64,000 nucleotides of DNA from positions 3,281,120-3,345,119 of the forward strand of contig NZ_CP013189.1 of NCBI RefSeq assembly GCF_001444425.1. The letters run 5' to 3'. The stretch comes from Pseudohongiella spirulinae. GTDB taxonomy: Bacteria; Pseudomonadota; Gammaproteobacteria; Pseudomonadales; Pseudohongiellaceae. How positions within the stretch are numbered: the stretch's first letter is position 1; each line of letters begins with the position of its first letter. Below are positions 29,441 through 38,750 of this stretch, in pieces. The notes beneath the pieces were generated by a model. The model was given only the letters and a program-made list of their open reading frames with translations, did no database searches and was not told the origin of the DNA. The translations under genes and the position numbers were made by a program.

Positions 29441-30352
29441 ATGAACAGCCTGCTGACCAAATCCGGACTGTTATGCCAGCGTTATTTTCCACGCCTGCAT
29501 GCCCGCTGGCCGGCTTTTGTGTTGCTGACCCGCCTTAACAAGCCTATCGGTACCTACCTGTTGTTATGGCCTACGCTCGGCGCTCTGTGGATTGCAGCAG
29601 ATGGCTGGCCAGACTGGCATCTGATATTGATTTTTGCGCTGGGTACCTGGCTGATGCGTTCAGCCGGATGCTGCATCAATGATTTTGCCGATGCCCATAT
29701 TGACGGCGACGTGGCACGTACTCAACAGCGCGCCATTGTGACGGGGCAGGTCACCCGCAAAGAGGCCATGGTCTGCTTTATTGGTCTGTGTCTGCTGGCT
29801 TTTGTATTGTTGCTGTTCCTTAACACGCTGACCCTTATCATGTCGCTGGGCGCCTTGTTATTAACGGCTGTGTACCCGTTCATGAAGCGTTACACTCATT
29901 TGCCACAGGTCGTCCTGGGCATGGCCTTTTCCTGGGGCATTCTGATGGCCTTCACCGCCCAGACCGGAGTTCTGCCACCACCGGAAGCCTGGTTGCTGTA
30001 TGTTGCAAACAGTCTGTGGACGGTCGCTTACGATACGCAATACGCGATGGTGGATCGTGAGTACGACCTGAAGATAGGCGTCAAATCAACGGCCATCCTG
30101 TTCGGCGAGGCCGACAAGGTGATGATCGGCATGTTGCAGGCCATGTTCCTGCTGGCACTGCTGCTGGCGGGCGGCCAGTTTGGTCTTTCGTTACCGTATT
30201 ATCTGGGGCTGCTGGTCGCGGCGGCACTGTTGGTTTATCAGCAGCGACTGATACGTCATCGTCAGGCTGATGCCTGCTTCAAAGCATTCCTCAACAACCA
30301 CTGGGTCGGCCTGGCCGTCTTTGTTGGCGTGGTGTTGAGTACTTCGTTCTGA
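29441..30352 (+). CDS. ubiA: 4-hydroxybenzoate polyprenyltransferase UbiA
   Basis: Attaches the polyprenyl chain to 4-hydroxybenzoate in ubiquinone synthesis at the inner membrane. The 303-residue protein has about eight or nine hydrophobic helices and the two aspartate motifs of the family: NDFADAHIDGDVART and DTQYAMVDREYD. No ubiC lies beside it. It starts 3 bp after the HDOD gene. Confidence 0.95.
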   Translation: MNSLLTKSGLLCQRYFPRLHARWPAFVLLTRLNKPIGTYLLLWPTLGALWIAADGWPDWHLILIFALGTWLMRSAGCCINDFADAHIDGDVARTQQRAIVTGQVTRKEAMVCFIGLCLLAFVLLLFLNTLTLIMSLGALLLTAVYPFMKRYTHLPQVVLGMAFSWGILMAFTAQTGVLPPPEAWLLYVANSLWTVAYDTQYAMVDREYDLKIGVKSTAILFGEADKVMIGMLQAMFLLALLLAGGQFGLSLPYYLGLLVAAALLVYQQRLIRHRQADACFKAFLNNHWVGLAVFVGVVLSTSF

Positions 30353-30381
30353 GATCAAACTTGCCGGGGGGGCAATCCATA

Positions 30382-32247
30382 ATGTTCAGATATCTGAGTT
30401 TTTCTTTTTTACTGCTGATGCTGGCTTCCTGCGGGGAGCCTGCAACGCCTGCGGCTCCTTCGGCGCCCGACACACCAGCCGCGTCGGTGCCAGCCGCAAG
30501 TGAAACTGATCGCATCAATGCCTGGTTTGATGAAAAATACGAAGAACGTCTGCAATTCAGTCCGATTTCCATGACCTTCCAGGGTCGCAAAGATCGTTAT
30601 GACGAGCTGGACGACTACTCACTGGAGGCACAGGATGCCCAGTTGGCCTGGATGCGCGCCAGTGTTGAAGAGATGGAAAGTCTGTTTGACTACGACCAGT
30701 TGACTCAGGAGGCACAGACCTCATGGGATATCTGGAAATATCAGTATGAGCAGGCAGCCCGCGCTGCCGAGTTCCGCCTCAATGGATTCGTTTTCGATCA
30801 GATGAACGGCTCGCAGGGCTTTCTGCCTACCTTTCTGATCAGCTTTCACAATATTGAAGACGTGAATGACTACGAGGCGTTTAACTCCAGGATTGCGGAA
30901 GCCGGTCGCGCACTGAACCAATTGATTGAGCGTGCTGTTGCTTCGGCAGAATATGGCGTGGTGCTGCCGGGTTTTGCGCTGGAAGGTGTGATTGAACAGT
31001 CTCAGAGCGTGATCGATGGCGCGCCTTTCACTGATGGCGACGATACAGCCATCTGGTCTCATGCCAAGTCTCAGATCGAGGCGCTGGTCGACAGCGCCCA
31101 GCTTGAGCGGCCCGGCGCCGAGCAGCTACTGCAGGCAACACAGACCGCGCTGGTGCAGGATTTTGCACCTGCTTTCCAACGCCTGATTGACTGGGCCGAG
31201 TCAGAAATGGACAAGGTGCCGGAAGTGTCTACCGGCCTGGTTTCACAGCCCGATGGCGCCGCTTATTATGAGTATCGCCTGGCCAATCAGACCACAACTA
31301 ACCTGACTGCCGATGAAATCCATGACATCGGCCTGGCCGAAGTGGCCCGTCTGCGTGCAGAAATGGAAGCGGTAAAAGACAGCACCGGATTCGAAGGCGA
31401 TCTGCAGGACTTTTTTGTCATGCTGCGCGAATCTCGCGATGACGAGCGTTTCTACTACCCCAATACCGATGAAGGCCGACAGGGTTATATTGATGACGCC
31501 ACTGCCGCCATTGAAAACATCAAATCCTTGCTGCCGGACTATTTCGCCACACTGCCCAAGGCTGACCTGGTCGTGCGCCGCGTTGAAGCCTTCCGCGAGC
31601 GCGACGGCGGTGCCCAGCATTATTACTCCGGCACCCCGGACGGTTCACGCCCCGGCATCTACTATGCGCACCTGTCAGACATGACCGCCATGCCCAAGTC
31701 AGAGTTGGAAGTGATTGCCTACCACGAAGGTCTGCCCGGCCATCACATGCAGATCTCCATCGCCCAGGAGCTGGAAAACATGCCGCGGTTCCGCACTCAG
31801 GCCGGCTTCACCGTTTACTCTGAAGGCTGGGGTCTGTACTCCGAATACCTGGCCAGCGAGATGCCCGGCACCTATCAGGATCCCTACTCCAAATTCGGCC
31901 AACTGACCTCAGAAATGTGGCGCGCCATCCGCCTGGTGGTGGATACCGGCCTGCACGCCAAGGGCTGGACCGAGCAGGAAGCGATCGACTACTTTGCCGC
32001 CAACTCTTCGGTGCCGCTGACGGCGATCACCTCAGAGGTGCAGCGCTACATCGTGATGCCGGGTCAGGCGACTTCCTACAAGATCGGCATGATCAAGATT
32101 CTGGAGCTTCGTGAGCATGCGCGTGAGCAACTGGGTGATGCGTTCGACATCCGCGCGTTCCACGATACGATCCTGCTGGGTGGGGCGATGCCGCTGCATC
32201 TTCTGGAGCGACGCGTGAACCAGTGGATTGCCCAGGTCAAAGGCTGA
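30382..32247 (+). CDS. DUF885 family lipoprotein, putative zinc hydrolase
   Basis: A 621-residue exported protein. MFRYLSFSFLLLMLASCGEPA carries a lipobox (LASC), followed by a Pro/Ala-rich linker and then a DUF885 domain. The C-terminal half has HEGLPGHHMQ and, about 35 residues later, EGWGLYSEYLA. These are the likely zinc ligands of this family, which is related in layout to M2/M32-type peptidases. ATG 30382 is preferred to TTG 30361, which lies before a GGGGGG ribosome-binding site. Activity is not established. It is the last gene of the recG-HDOD-ubiA run and is followed by the REP-like repeat pair. Confidence 0.82.
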   Translation: MFRYLSFSFLLLMLASCGEPATPAAPSAPDTPAASVPAASETDRINAWFDEKYEERLQFSPISMTFQGRKDRYDELDDYSLEAQDAQLAWMRASVEEMESLFDYDQLTQEAQTSWDIWKYQYEQAARAAEFRLNGFVFDQMNGSQGFLPTFLISFHNIEDVNDYEAFNSRIAEAGRALNQLIERAVASAEYGVVLPGFALEGVIEQSQSVIDGAPFTDGDDTAIWSHAKSQIEALVDSAQLERPGAEQLLQATQTALVQDFAPAFQRLIDWAESEMDKVPEVSTGLVSQPDGAAYYEYRLANQTTTNLTADEIHDIGLAEVARLRAEMEAVKDSTGFEGDLQDFFVMLRESRDDERFYYPNTDEGRQGYIDDATAAIENIKSLLPDYFATLPKADLVVRRVEAFRERDGGAQHYYSGTPDGSRPGIYYAHLSDMTAMPKSELEVIAYHEGLPGHHMQISIAQELENMPRFRTQAGFTVYSEGWGLYSEYLASEMPGTYQDPYSKFGQLTSEMWRAIRLVVDTGLHAKGWTEQEAIDYFAANSSVPLTAITSEVQRYIVMPGQATSYKIGMIKILELREHAREQLGDAFDIRAFHDTILLGGAMPLHLLERRVNQWIAQVKG

Positions 32248-32253
32248 GGCGCC

Positions 32254-32351
32254 GGGGACGGAGGCGGTCTACGTCCCCCGCGCTGCCGCCATCACCCAGC
32301 CCGTTCTTGAACCAAGCGAACACCCGGGGGACGTAGACCGCCTCCGTCCCC
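32254..32351. repeat. Pair of REP-like palindromic repeats in inverted orientation
   Basis: A 26-bp unit at 32254-32279 recurs as its exact reverse complement at 32326-32351, separated by a 46-bp spacer. Each unit is itself an imperfect hairpin, GGGGACGGAG pairing with CTACGTCCCC around a short loop. This layout is typical of REP/BIME elements mobilised by RAYT (TnpA-REP) transposases. It fills the gap between the DUF885 gene and the convergent gcdH, so it may also act as a bidirectional terminator or mRNA stabiliser. No RAYT gene is in the window. Confidence 0.88.
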
Positions 32352-32355
32352 AGCG

Positions 32356-33543
32356 TCAGAAGAACGCCTGGATGCCGGTCTGCGCGCGACCCAGGATCAG
32401 TGCGTGGATATCCTGCGTGCCTTCGTAAGTGTTAACCACTTCCAGGTTCTGCATGTGACGCATCACCGGATACTCATCAGAGATACCGTTGCCGCCCAGC
32501 ATGTCGCGGGCTTCGCGCGCCACATCCAGCGCCTTCAGGCATGAGTTACGCTTCAGCAGGGAAATCAACGGAATGCCCAGCTTGCCTTCGTCTTTCAGGC
32601 GGGTGGCCTGCAGACATCCCAGCAGCGCCAGACTGATTTCTGTCTGCATGACGGCCAGTTTTTTCTGGATCAGCTGATTGGCTGCCAGCGGTCGGCCGAA
32701 CTGTTTGCGGTCCATCACATATTGGTGCGCCGCATGCCAGCATGTTTCGGCGGCGCCCAGCGCGCCCCAGGCGATACCCAGACGTGCAGAGTTCAAACAG
32801 CTGAACGGTCCCTTCAGACCTTGCACGTGCGGCAGCATGTTTTCTTCCGGCACAAAGACTTCGTCCATCACGATCTCACCGGTGATGGAAGCGCGCAGCG
32901 CCAGCTTGCCCTCAATCTTGGGAGCAGACAGGCCCTTCATACCCTTGTCCAGGATGAAGCCGCGGATAATGCCCTCGTCATCCTTGGCCCAAACGATAAA
33001 TACATCAGCAATCGGAGAGTTGGAAATCCAGTTCTTGGCGCCGCTCAGGCTATAACCACCTTCCACAGAGCGCGCGCGCGTGACCATGCCGCCCGGGTCA
33101 GAACCGTGATCCGGCTCGGTCAGACCGAAACAGCCGATGAACTCACCGCTGGCCAGCTTGGGCAGGTACTTCTGCTTCTGCTCTTCGCTGCCGAAGGCGT
33201 GAATCGGGTGCATGACCAGTGAGGACTGCACGCTGAACATTGAGCGATAACCTGAGTCAACGCGCTCCACTTCGCGCGCCACCAGGCCGTAAGACACGTA
33301 GTTGGTGCCGGTGCAGCCGTAACCGTCCAGCGCCGGGCCCAGCAGGCCCAGAGCACCCATTTCGCGGAAAATTTCCGGATCAGTCTGCTCGTTGCGATAG
33401 GCATCGCGAACACGCGGCAGCAGCTTTTCCTGACAATACTGGCGGGCTGCATCACGGATCATGCGCTCTTCTTCCGTCAGCATTTCTTCCATCAAAAAGG
33501 GGTCTTTCCAGTCAAACGGTGCGTTGTCTGATTTTGCAGACAT
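32356..33543 (-). CDS. gcdH: Glutaryl-CoA dehydrogenase
   Basis: An FAD enzyme that oxidises and decarboxylates glutaryl-CoA to crotonyl-CoA in lysine, tryptophan or aromatic acid breakdown. The 395-residue sequence starts [18 protein letters not shown], typical of GcdH. It has the acyl-CoA dehydrogenase motifs [16 protein letters not shown] and [11 protein letters not shown], and the catalytic Glu in [15 protein letters not shown]. No glutarate regulator or CoA transferase is adjacent. It is divergent from uvrD across 148 bp and ends 4 bp after the REP-like repeat. Confidence 0.94.
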   Translation of the reverse strand: MSAKSDNAPFDWKDPFLMEEMLTEEERMIRDAARQYCQEKLLPRVRDAYRNEQTDPEIFREMGALGLLGPALDGYGCTGTNYVSYGLVAREVERVDSGYRSMFSVQSSLVMHPIHAFGSEEQKQKYLPKLASGEFIGCFGLTEPDHGSDPGGMVTRARSVEGGYSLSGAKNWISNSPIADVFIVWAKDDEGIIRGFILDKGMKGLSAPKIEGKLALRASITGEIVMDEVFVPEENMLPHVQGLKGPFSCLNSARLGIAWGALGAAETCWHAAHQYVMDRKQFGRPLAANQLIQKKLAVMQTEISLALLGCLQATRLKDEGKLGIPLISLLKRNSCLKALDVAREARDMLGGNGISDEYPVMRHMQNLEVVNTYEGTQDIHALILGRAQTGIQAFF

Positions 33544-33691
33544 AATCTACTCCTGGCTAAGGTGTCTTGAAATGTAATGACGGCCGATTCAGTTGACCGA
33601 GCAAAGGATCGGTATTTTATCAGCAAGGCGATGCAGGCAAAAGGATAAATATCGCAGTCAGATTCTGCACGGGCTGCTACAATTGACGGTT

Positions 33692-35902
33692 ATGGACGTA
33701 TCTTATCTGCTTGACTCTCTGAATGACGAACAACGCCGCGCGGTATCCGCCCCGCCCGGCAGCATGCTGGTGCTGGCCGGGGCCGGCAGTGGCAAAACCC
33801 GGGTGCTGGTACACCGTATTGCCTGGCTGATGCAGGTGGAGGGTGTTTCGCCTTTCAGCATCCTGGCCGTGACCTTCACCAACAAGGCCGCGCGCGAAAT
33901 GCGCAGCCGCATCGAAGAACTGCTGGAGCGCCCCATCGGTGGCATGTGGGTGGGCACCTTCCACGGTCTGGCGCACCGCCTGCTGCGCATGCACTGGCGC
34001 GAGGCCGATCTGCCGGAGAATTTCCACATTCTGGATAGTGATGACCAACTACGCCTGGTTAAAAGGCTGTGCAAAGCCTTGAGTATCAATGAAGAGAAAT
34101 GGCCGCCCAAGCAGATCCAGTGGTACATCAACTCACAGAAGGACGAAGGACTGCGCGCTGCCAGCATCGAACATTATGGCGATGAGTACACGCGCACCAT
34201 GCTCACTGTATACACCGCCTATGAAGACGCCTGTCAACGTGGCGGTATGGTGGATTTCGCCGAGATCCTGCTGCGCGCCCATGAACTGTGGCTAAAAAAC
34301 CCCGCCCTGCTGGAACACTATCAGCGCCGCTTCTCCCATATTCTGGTCGACGAGTTTCAGGACACCAACGCCGTACAGTACGCCTGGCTGCGGGTGCTGG
34401 CCGGCGGCACCAATCATCTGATGGTGGTGGGTGACGATGATCAGTCGATTTACGGCTGGCGTGGCGCCCGCATCGAAAACATCCAGCAGTTCAACAAAGA
34501 CTTCGACGGTGCCGACATCATCCGCCTGGAGCAGAATTACCGCTCCACCTCCACCATTCTGAAAGCCGCCAACCACCTGATTGCCAATAATCAGGGCCGA
34601 CTCGGCAAGGAACTGTGGACCGAGGATCGCGAAGGCGAAGCCATCTCCCTGTACGAAGCCTTTAATGAACAGGATGAGGCCCGTTTTATCGTGGACCGCC
34701 TGCAGGACTGGCTGAACACCGGCCACCGACTCAGCGATGCGGCCATTCTTTATCGCTCCAATGCCCAATCGCGGGAAATGGAAGAGGCCCTGCTGCGTGT
34801 GGCCATGCCTTATCGGATTTATGGGGGTCAGCGCTTCTATGACCGGCTGGAAATCCGTAATGCGCTGGCTTATTTACGCCTGCTAACCAACCGCACTGAC
34901 GACACGGCCATGGAGCGGGTCATGAATGTGCCAACCCGCGGCATTGGTGCCAAAACGCTGGACAGTCTGCGCGACCTGGCGCGCAGCGAGGGCAGCTCAA
35001 TGTGGCAGGCCTGTCAGCGTTGTCTGGATCACAAACTATTGCCGCCCCGAGCGGCCGCCGCCGTGCAGGCCTTTATGCGCCTGATCGACGAAATGGACGA
35101 GCACAGCAGAGAGCTTGATCTCGGCGAGAAAGTGGCCCACGTCATTAAACACAGCGGCCTGATAGAACATCATCAGAAAGAAGGCGGCGACAAAGCTCAG
35201 GCACGATTGGAAAACCTGGATGAACTGATCACGGCCGCACAAAGCTTTGCCGAAGAGTGGCATGAACAGGATGCCAGCCTGACAGACGAGTCCGATGAGC
35301 CGGTGAATACCGATGTGCTGGCCGCCTTTCTGGATCAGGCGGCGCTGGATGCCGGCGAAGCGCAGGCTTCGGAATCGGATGATGCCGTGCAACTGATGAC
35401 CCTGCACAGCGCCAAGGGTCTGGAGTTCCCGCTGGTGTTTCTGGCCGGCATGGAAGAAGGGTTGTTCCCGCACAAAATGTCCATGGAAAATCTCAGTGGC
35501 ATCGAGGAAGAGCGCCGGCTGTGTTATGTGGGCATTACCCGCGCCATGGAAAAGCTCTACCTGACAAGCGCTGAGTCGCGCCGCCTGCATGGCGATGTGA
35601 CGACCTGTCGACCATCCCGCTTCATTCGTGAACTCCCGCAGGAACTGATAGAACCCGTGCGCCTGAAAACCACCATTCAGCGCCCCGCCTGGCATGGCTC
35701 GCGACCCCAGCAAATGCATCGTGGCGCCGAAGTGCCGCAGACCAGTATCAGCCTGGGACAGCGTGTGCGACACGGCAAATTCGGCGAGGGTGTGGTGCTG
35801 AATTATGAGGGCAGCGGCAATCACGCCCGCGTGCAGGTAAATTTTGACGACGTGGGCAGTAAATGGCTGGTGCTTTCCTATGCCAGACTGGAGCCCGCCT
35901 GA
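33692..35902 (+). CDS. uvrD: DNA helicase II UvrD
   Basis: A superfamily 1A 3'-5' helicase for nucleotide excision and mismatch repair. The 736-residue protein has Walker A LAGAGSGKTRVL (about 25-36) and the GTFHGLAHRLLR motif. Other helicase motifs seen are VDEFQDTNAVQY, VGDDDQSIYGWRGA, LEQNYRST, LMTLHSAKGLEF and CYVGITRA. The C-terminal Tudor-like tail (GQRVRHGKFGEGVVL, DVGSKWLVLSYARLEP) is UvrD-type rather than Rep. The frame is open from 33593, but ATG 33692 gives the normal N-terminus. No clear LexA box is visible upstream. Confidence 0.96.
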   Translation: MDVSYLLDSLNDEQRRAVSAPPGSMLVLAGAGSGKTRVLVHRIAWLMQVEGVSPFSILAVTFTNKAAREMRSRIEELLERPIGGMWVGTFHGLAHRLLRMHWREADLPENFHILDSDDQLRLVKRLCKALSINEEKWPPKQIQWYINSQKDEGLRAASIEHYGDEYTRTMLTVYTAYEDACQRGGMVDFAEILLRAHELWLKNPALLEHYQRRFSHILVDEFQDTNAVQYAWLRVLAGGTNHLMVVGDDDQSIYGWRGARIENIQQFNKDFDGADIIRLEQNYRSTSTILKAANHLIANNQGRLGKELWTEDREGEAISLYEAFNEQDEARFIVDRLQDWLNTGHRLSDAAILYRSNAQSREMEEALLRVAMPYRIYGGQRFYDRLEIRNALAYLRLLTNRTDDTAMERVMNVPTRGIGAKTLDSLRDLARSEGSSMWQACQRCLDHKLLPPRAAAAVQAFMRLIDEMDEHSRELDLGEKVAHVIKHSGLIEHHQKEGGDKAQARLENLDELITAAQSFAEEWHEQDASLTDESDEPVNTDVLAAFLDQAALDAGEAQASESDDAVQLMTLHSAKGLEFPLVFLAGMEEGLFPHKMSMENLSGIEEERRLCYVGITRAMEKLYLTSAESRRLHGDVTTCRPSRFIRELPQELIEPVRLKTTIQRPAWHGSRPQQMHRGAEVPQTSISLGQRVRHGKFGEGVVLNYEGSGNHARVQVNFDDVGSKWLVLSYARLEPA

Positions 35903-35909
35903 GTCTGGC
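35882..35909 (+). terminator. Weak hairpin over the uvrD stop codon
   Basis: GCCAGACT (35882-35889) pairs perfectly with AGTCTGGC (35902-35909) around a 12-base loop that includes most of the stop codon. No U-tract follows directly, so termination is uncertain. Confidence 0.3.
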
Positions 35910-35936
35910 ATCAATAGTCTAATGCTAAAAAAGTAT

Positions 35937-35966
35937 TTGCTTTACAAACCCTTAAAAAGCTATAAG
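35937..35966 (+). promoter_or_regulatory. Probable sigma70 promoter of tcyP
   Basis: TTGCTT (35937-35942) and TATAAG (35961-35966) with an 18-bp spacer lie about 30 bp upstream of the tcyP start, in an AT-rich patch; AAGGGGAAG just before the start is the ribosome-binding site. Confidence 0.5.
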
Positions 35967-35995
35967 GGTGTTAACAACAATAAGGGGAAGTTCCT

Positions 35996-37339
35996 ATGTC
36001 CGTCCTGAATATCGTCGGTGTTGTCATTTTCATCGGCCTGCTTTTCTCGCTGTATAAATTCCGTAAACCTGATACCAGCCTCGCCAAACAGGTGTTTATC
36101 GCCCTGTTGATGGGCGCTGTGTTTGGCCTGTTCCTGCAGATCATTCACGGCGGCGACCTGGATGCTATCCGCCCGACTCTGCTCTGGACCGACCTGCCAG
36201 GCGATGTATATGTTGGCCTGCTGCGCATGATTATCATGCCGCTGGTACTGGTGACCATGATCGCCGCGGTTGTGCGTCTGCATGAGGTTGCCGCCCTGGG
36301 TAAAATAGGCGGTTCGGTCATCGGCATTCTGGTGTTCACCACCATGATTGCTGCCATCGTCGGTATCGTGGTGACAAACGTGTTTGGCCTGACGGCTGAA
36401 GGCATGGTGGGCGGCGAGCGCGAAATGGCACGGGCCGCGGTATTGGAAACGCGCCAGTCAACCGTTGCTGATCTTAACCTGGCACAGGTCCTGGTCAGCT
36501 TTATCCCCACCAATATCTTCCGTGATCTGACCGATGCCCGCAGCACCTCGATCATTGCCGTGGTTGTTTTTGGCATGTTGTTTGGTCTGGCCGCCTTGCT
36601 GGTCAGCCGTGAAAACCCGGAGATGGGCGAGCGCATCAAAGGCGGCACGGATACCATTCAGGCCATCGTTATGCGACTGGTGAAACTGGTCATGAGCCTG
36701 ACTCCCTACGGCATTCTTTCTCTTGTGACCTATGTGGTAGCGGGCTCCAATGGCTCGGATATCCTTAACCTGATTGGCTTTGTAGTGGCATCTTACGTGG
36801 CGCTGGCCATCATGTTCGGCGTGCATGGTCTGCTGCTCAGCGTCACCGGCAATAACCCGGCGGAGTTCTATCGCAAAATCTGGCCGGTTCTGACCTTTGC
36901 TTTTGCCACCCGCAGCTCTGCCGCTACTATCCCGCTGAATATCCGCACCCAGGTGGATGAGCTGAAGGTCCCACCCTCCATCGCCAGCCTGTCGGCGTCA
37001 TTCGGTGCAACGATTGGTCAGAACGGCTGTGCCGGTATTTATCCTGCCATGCTGGCCGTCATGGCGGCGCCGACCGTTGGCATCAATCCCATGGACATCG
37101 GCTTTATCCTGTCGCTTATTGGCATCATTACCATCAGCTCATTTGGTGTAGCGGGTGTGGGCGGCGGTGCGACGTTTGCGGCCTTGATCGTGCTTCCCGC
37201 CATGGGTCTGCCGGTCGAATTGGCAGCACTGCTGATCTCAATTGAGCCCTTGATCGATATGGGACGCACAGCATTGAATGTCAGCGGTGCCATGACCAGC
37301 GGCAAAATCACCAGTACCTTTATCAAGGACGGTGTTTAA
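35996..37339 (+). CDS. tcyP: L-cystine transporter TcyP (YdjN-like), DAACS family
   Basis: A sodium- or proton-coupled symporter of 447 residues with about eight to ten helices. It matches E. coli YdjN/TcyP, the secondary L-cystine importer, over its whole length: RMIIMPLVLVTMIAAVVRLH, FGLTAEGMV, FIPTNIFRDLT, the re-entrant loop FATRSSAATIPLN, SFGATIGQNGCAGIYPAMLA and SIEPLIDMGRTALNVSG. It is closer to TcyP than to GltP or DctA. It is a single gene with its own promoter, followed by a small hairpin and the convergent yciA. Confidence 0.88.
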   Translation: MSVLNIVGVVIFIGLLFSLYKFRKPDTSLAKQVFIALLMGAVFGLFLQIIHGGDLDAIRPTLLWTDLPGDVYVGLLRMIIMPLVLVTMIAAVVRLHEVAALGKIGGSVIGILVFTTMIAAIVGIVVTNVFGLTAEGMVGGEREMARAAVLETRQSTVADLNLAQVLVSFIPTNIFRDLTDARSTSIIAVVVFGMLFGLAALLVSRENPEMGERIKGGTDTIQAIVMRLVKLVMSLTPYGILSLVTYVVAGSNGSDILNLIGFVVASYVALAIMFGVHGLLLSVTGNNPAEFYRKIWPVLTFAFATRSSAATIPLNIRTQVDELKVPPSIASLSASFGATIGQNGCAGIYPAMLAVMAAPTVGINPMDIGFILSLIGIITISSFGVAGVGGGATFAALIVLPAMGLPVELAALLISIEPLIDMGRTALNVSGAMTSGKITSTFIKDGV

Positions 37340-37367
37340 CAGCCTGGCTGGAAGTGCATGCAGAACC

Positions 37368-37388
37368 GGGTCGCCTGAACAGCGACCC
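37368..37388. terminator. Possible hairpin terminator between tcyP and yciA
   Basis: GGGTCGC (37368-37374) and GCGACCC (37382-37388) form a perfect 7-bp stem with a 7-base loop, 29 bp after the tcyP stop and 5 bp before the convergent yciA stop. Only CTTCTG follows, a poor U-tract. Confidence 0.4.
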
Positions 37389-37393
37389 TTCTG

Positions 37394-37813
37394 CTAGTCT
37401 TTGTCCGGTGGGGTGATACGGCGGGTGCGGCCATTTTCGTCAATCGCCACAAAGATAAACAGTCCCTCAGCTACCTTGCGCTGTGCTTCCTGCGTCAGCG
37501 AGTTGGAAATCCATACCTCTATATTGATATGCATGGAGCTACGACCAATCTCCAGAATTTCCGCGTAGCAACTGACAACAGAGCCTACGCTGACCGGCGC
37601 CAGGAATTCCACATTTTTGATTGCGACAGTCGCTGATCGCCCATGTGTTACCTGCTTGGCCGCAATGCCGGCCGCCAGATCCATCTGCGATACCAGCCAG
37701 CCACCAAAAATATCACCGTTGGCATTGGTATCTTTCGGCATGGCGAGTGTCTGCAGCGCCAGCTCGCCTGCCGGAGTAGGGTCTCTATCCATGTCGTCGT
37801 CAATCAGGGCCAT
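37394..37813 (-). CDS. yciA: Acyl-CoA thioesterase YciA
   Basis: A hot-dog fold acyl-CoA thioesterase of 139 residues. The conserved core MPKDTNANGDIFGGWLVSQMD contains the family's Asn/Asp active-site motif, and GRSATVAIKNVEFLAPVSVG follows. The enzyme hydrolyses a broad range of acyl-CoAs in the cytoplasm. It starts 27 bp after the end of the small membrane protein gene on the same strand and may share a transcript with it. Confidence 0.92.
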   Translation of the reverse strand: MALIDDDMDRDPTPAGELALQTLAMPKDTNANGDIFGGWLVSQMDLAAGIAAKQVTHGRSATVAIKNVEFLAPVSVGSVVSCYAEILEIGRSSMHINIEVWISNSLTQEAQRKVAEGLFIFVAIDENGRTRRITPPDKD

Positions 37814-37840
37814 GCTCTTCTCCTATTGTTATGTTCTTAT

Positions 37841-38206
37841 TCAGGTACTGCGATACCAGGCCATCATCAGCTGAAAACTCACTACAATCAGCGCCAGACT
37901 GACAATCAAAATAAACCATGCCAGCATATGAAACAGCAGCCGCGCCAGTTTGCGGCGTATTTTGCCAGCCCACCCAAGATTTTCATAGTTCGCCTGTGGA
38001 ATATCCTGAAAGGCCAGCATGGCTGAGCCACTCAGTAATAACCACAACGTTCCCACTATCGTCGGAATCAGCCACTGGTCCTGAACACGCACCGGCGCCA
38101 TCAGAATCATCCAGGTACTCACACCCAGCATGCCCAGAAACGCCAGCAACAGCGGAATCTTCAACCAGCGCGTGCGTCTCACCAGATTTTCAAACAGTAC
38201 CAGCAT
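37841..38206 (-). CDS. Small membrane protein of unknown function
   Basis: A 121-residue protein I do not recognise. It has three likely membrane helices: about 18-36 (LLLAFLGMLGVSTWMILM), 47-66 (TIVGTLWLLLSGSAMLAF) and 91-117 (LAWFILIVSLALIVVSF). The loop between helices 2 and 3 is basic (GKIRRKLARLL). The start at 38206 is set by AGGAGG at 38216-38211; a longer open frame runs into the divergent gene and is not used. It is divergent from the DUF4265-like gene with 54 bp between the starts, and lies upstream of yciA. Confidence 0.7.
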   Translation of the reverse strand: MLVLFENLVRRTRWLKIPLLLAFLGMLGVSTWMILMAPVRVQDQWLIPTIVGTLWLLLSGSAMLAFQDIPQANYENLGWAGKIRRKLARLLFHMLAWFILIVSLALIVVSFQLMMAWYRST

Positions 38207-38260
38207 GTGCCTCCTCAGGTTACAATGGCAGTCGTAAGTGCACAGCTCCCAGGAAATCGC

Positions 38261-38743
38261 ATGTCTCAGTCCCAGCAAGTTCCCATCATAGCGGGTTATA
38301 ACGATAACGGCGATGCCATTGTCGAACAAGTCGAGGTGAATCCGGTCAGCGGAAACACCGATCAGTTTCGCCTGGCAAAATCTCCGGCCTTTGTTAAAGG
38401 CCTGGCCGCCGACGATCTGATACGCTATCCGGCCGACAACAAGGCAGGTTATGAACTGCTGGAGCACAGCGGCAACCTGAGTGTGCGTGTGTTCAGCAAA
38501 CACGATATTTCAGAACTGGATCAGGCCCTGACACCAGAGATGGAGCTGATTGACGGCAAGTGTGACGTCTGCAGCCCCGGCCTGCTGATTTATTCGATTC
38601 ATGTCTCCATTGGTTTCAAACGCATCGAAGAACTTATCAGCTCGGTGTTGAAGCGCTTTCCTGACAGCATCTGGTACTATGGCAATGTGTATGATCCGGA
38701 TGATGGTCAAACGCCACTGAACTGGTGGCAAAATCTGAATTGA
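38261..38743 (+). CDS. DUF4265-like protein
   Basis: A 160-residue soluble protein resembling DUF4265: an N-terminal region with FRLAKSPAFVKGLAADDLIR and a C-terminal SPGLLIYSIHVSIGFKRIEEL. Function unknown. ATG 38261 follows AGGAAA at 38251-38256; the frame is open further upstream but lacks a ribosome-binding site. yaaA starts 7 bp after its stop, so the two are probably co-transcribed. Confidence 0.65.
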   Translation: MSQSQQVPIIAGYNDNGDAIVEQVEVNPVSGNTDQFRLAKSPAFVKGLAADDLIRYPADNKAGYELLEHSGNLSVRVFSKHDISELDQALTPEMELIDGKCDVCSPGLLIYSIHVSIGFKRIEELISSVLKRFPDSIWYYGNVYDPDDGQTPLNWWQNLN

Positions 38744-38750
38744 GGTTCCT

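Noticed and set aside
37841..38503. A 220-codon version of the small membrane protein
   Set aside because: The first 99 codons run antisense through the DUF4265-like gene; AGGAGG fixes the start at 38206.
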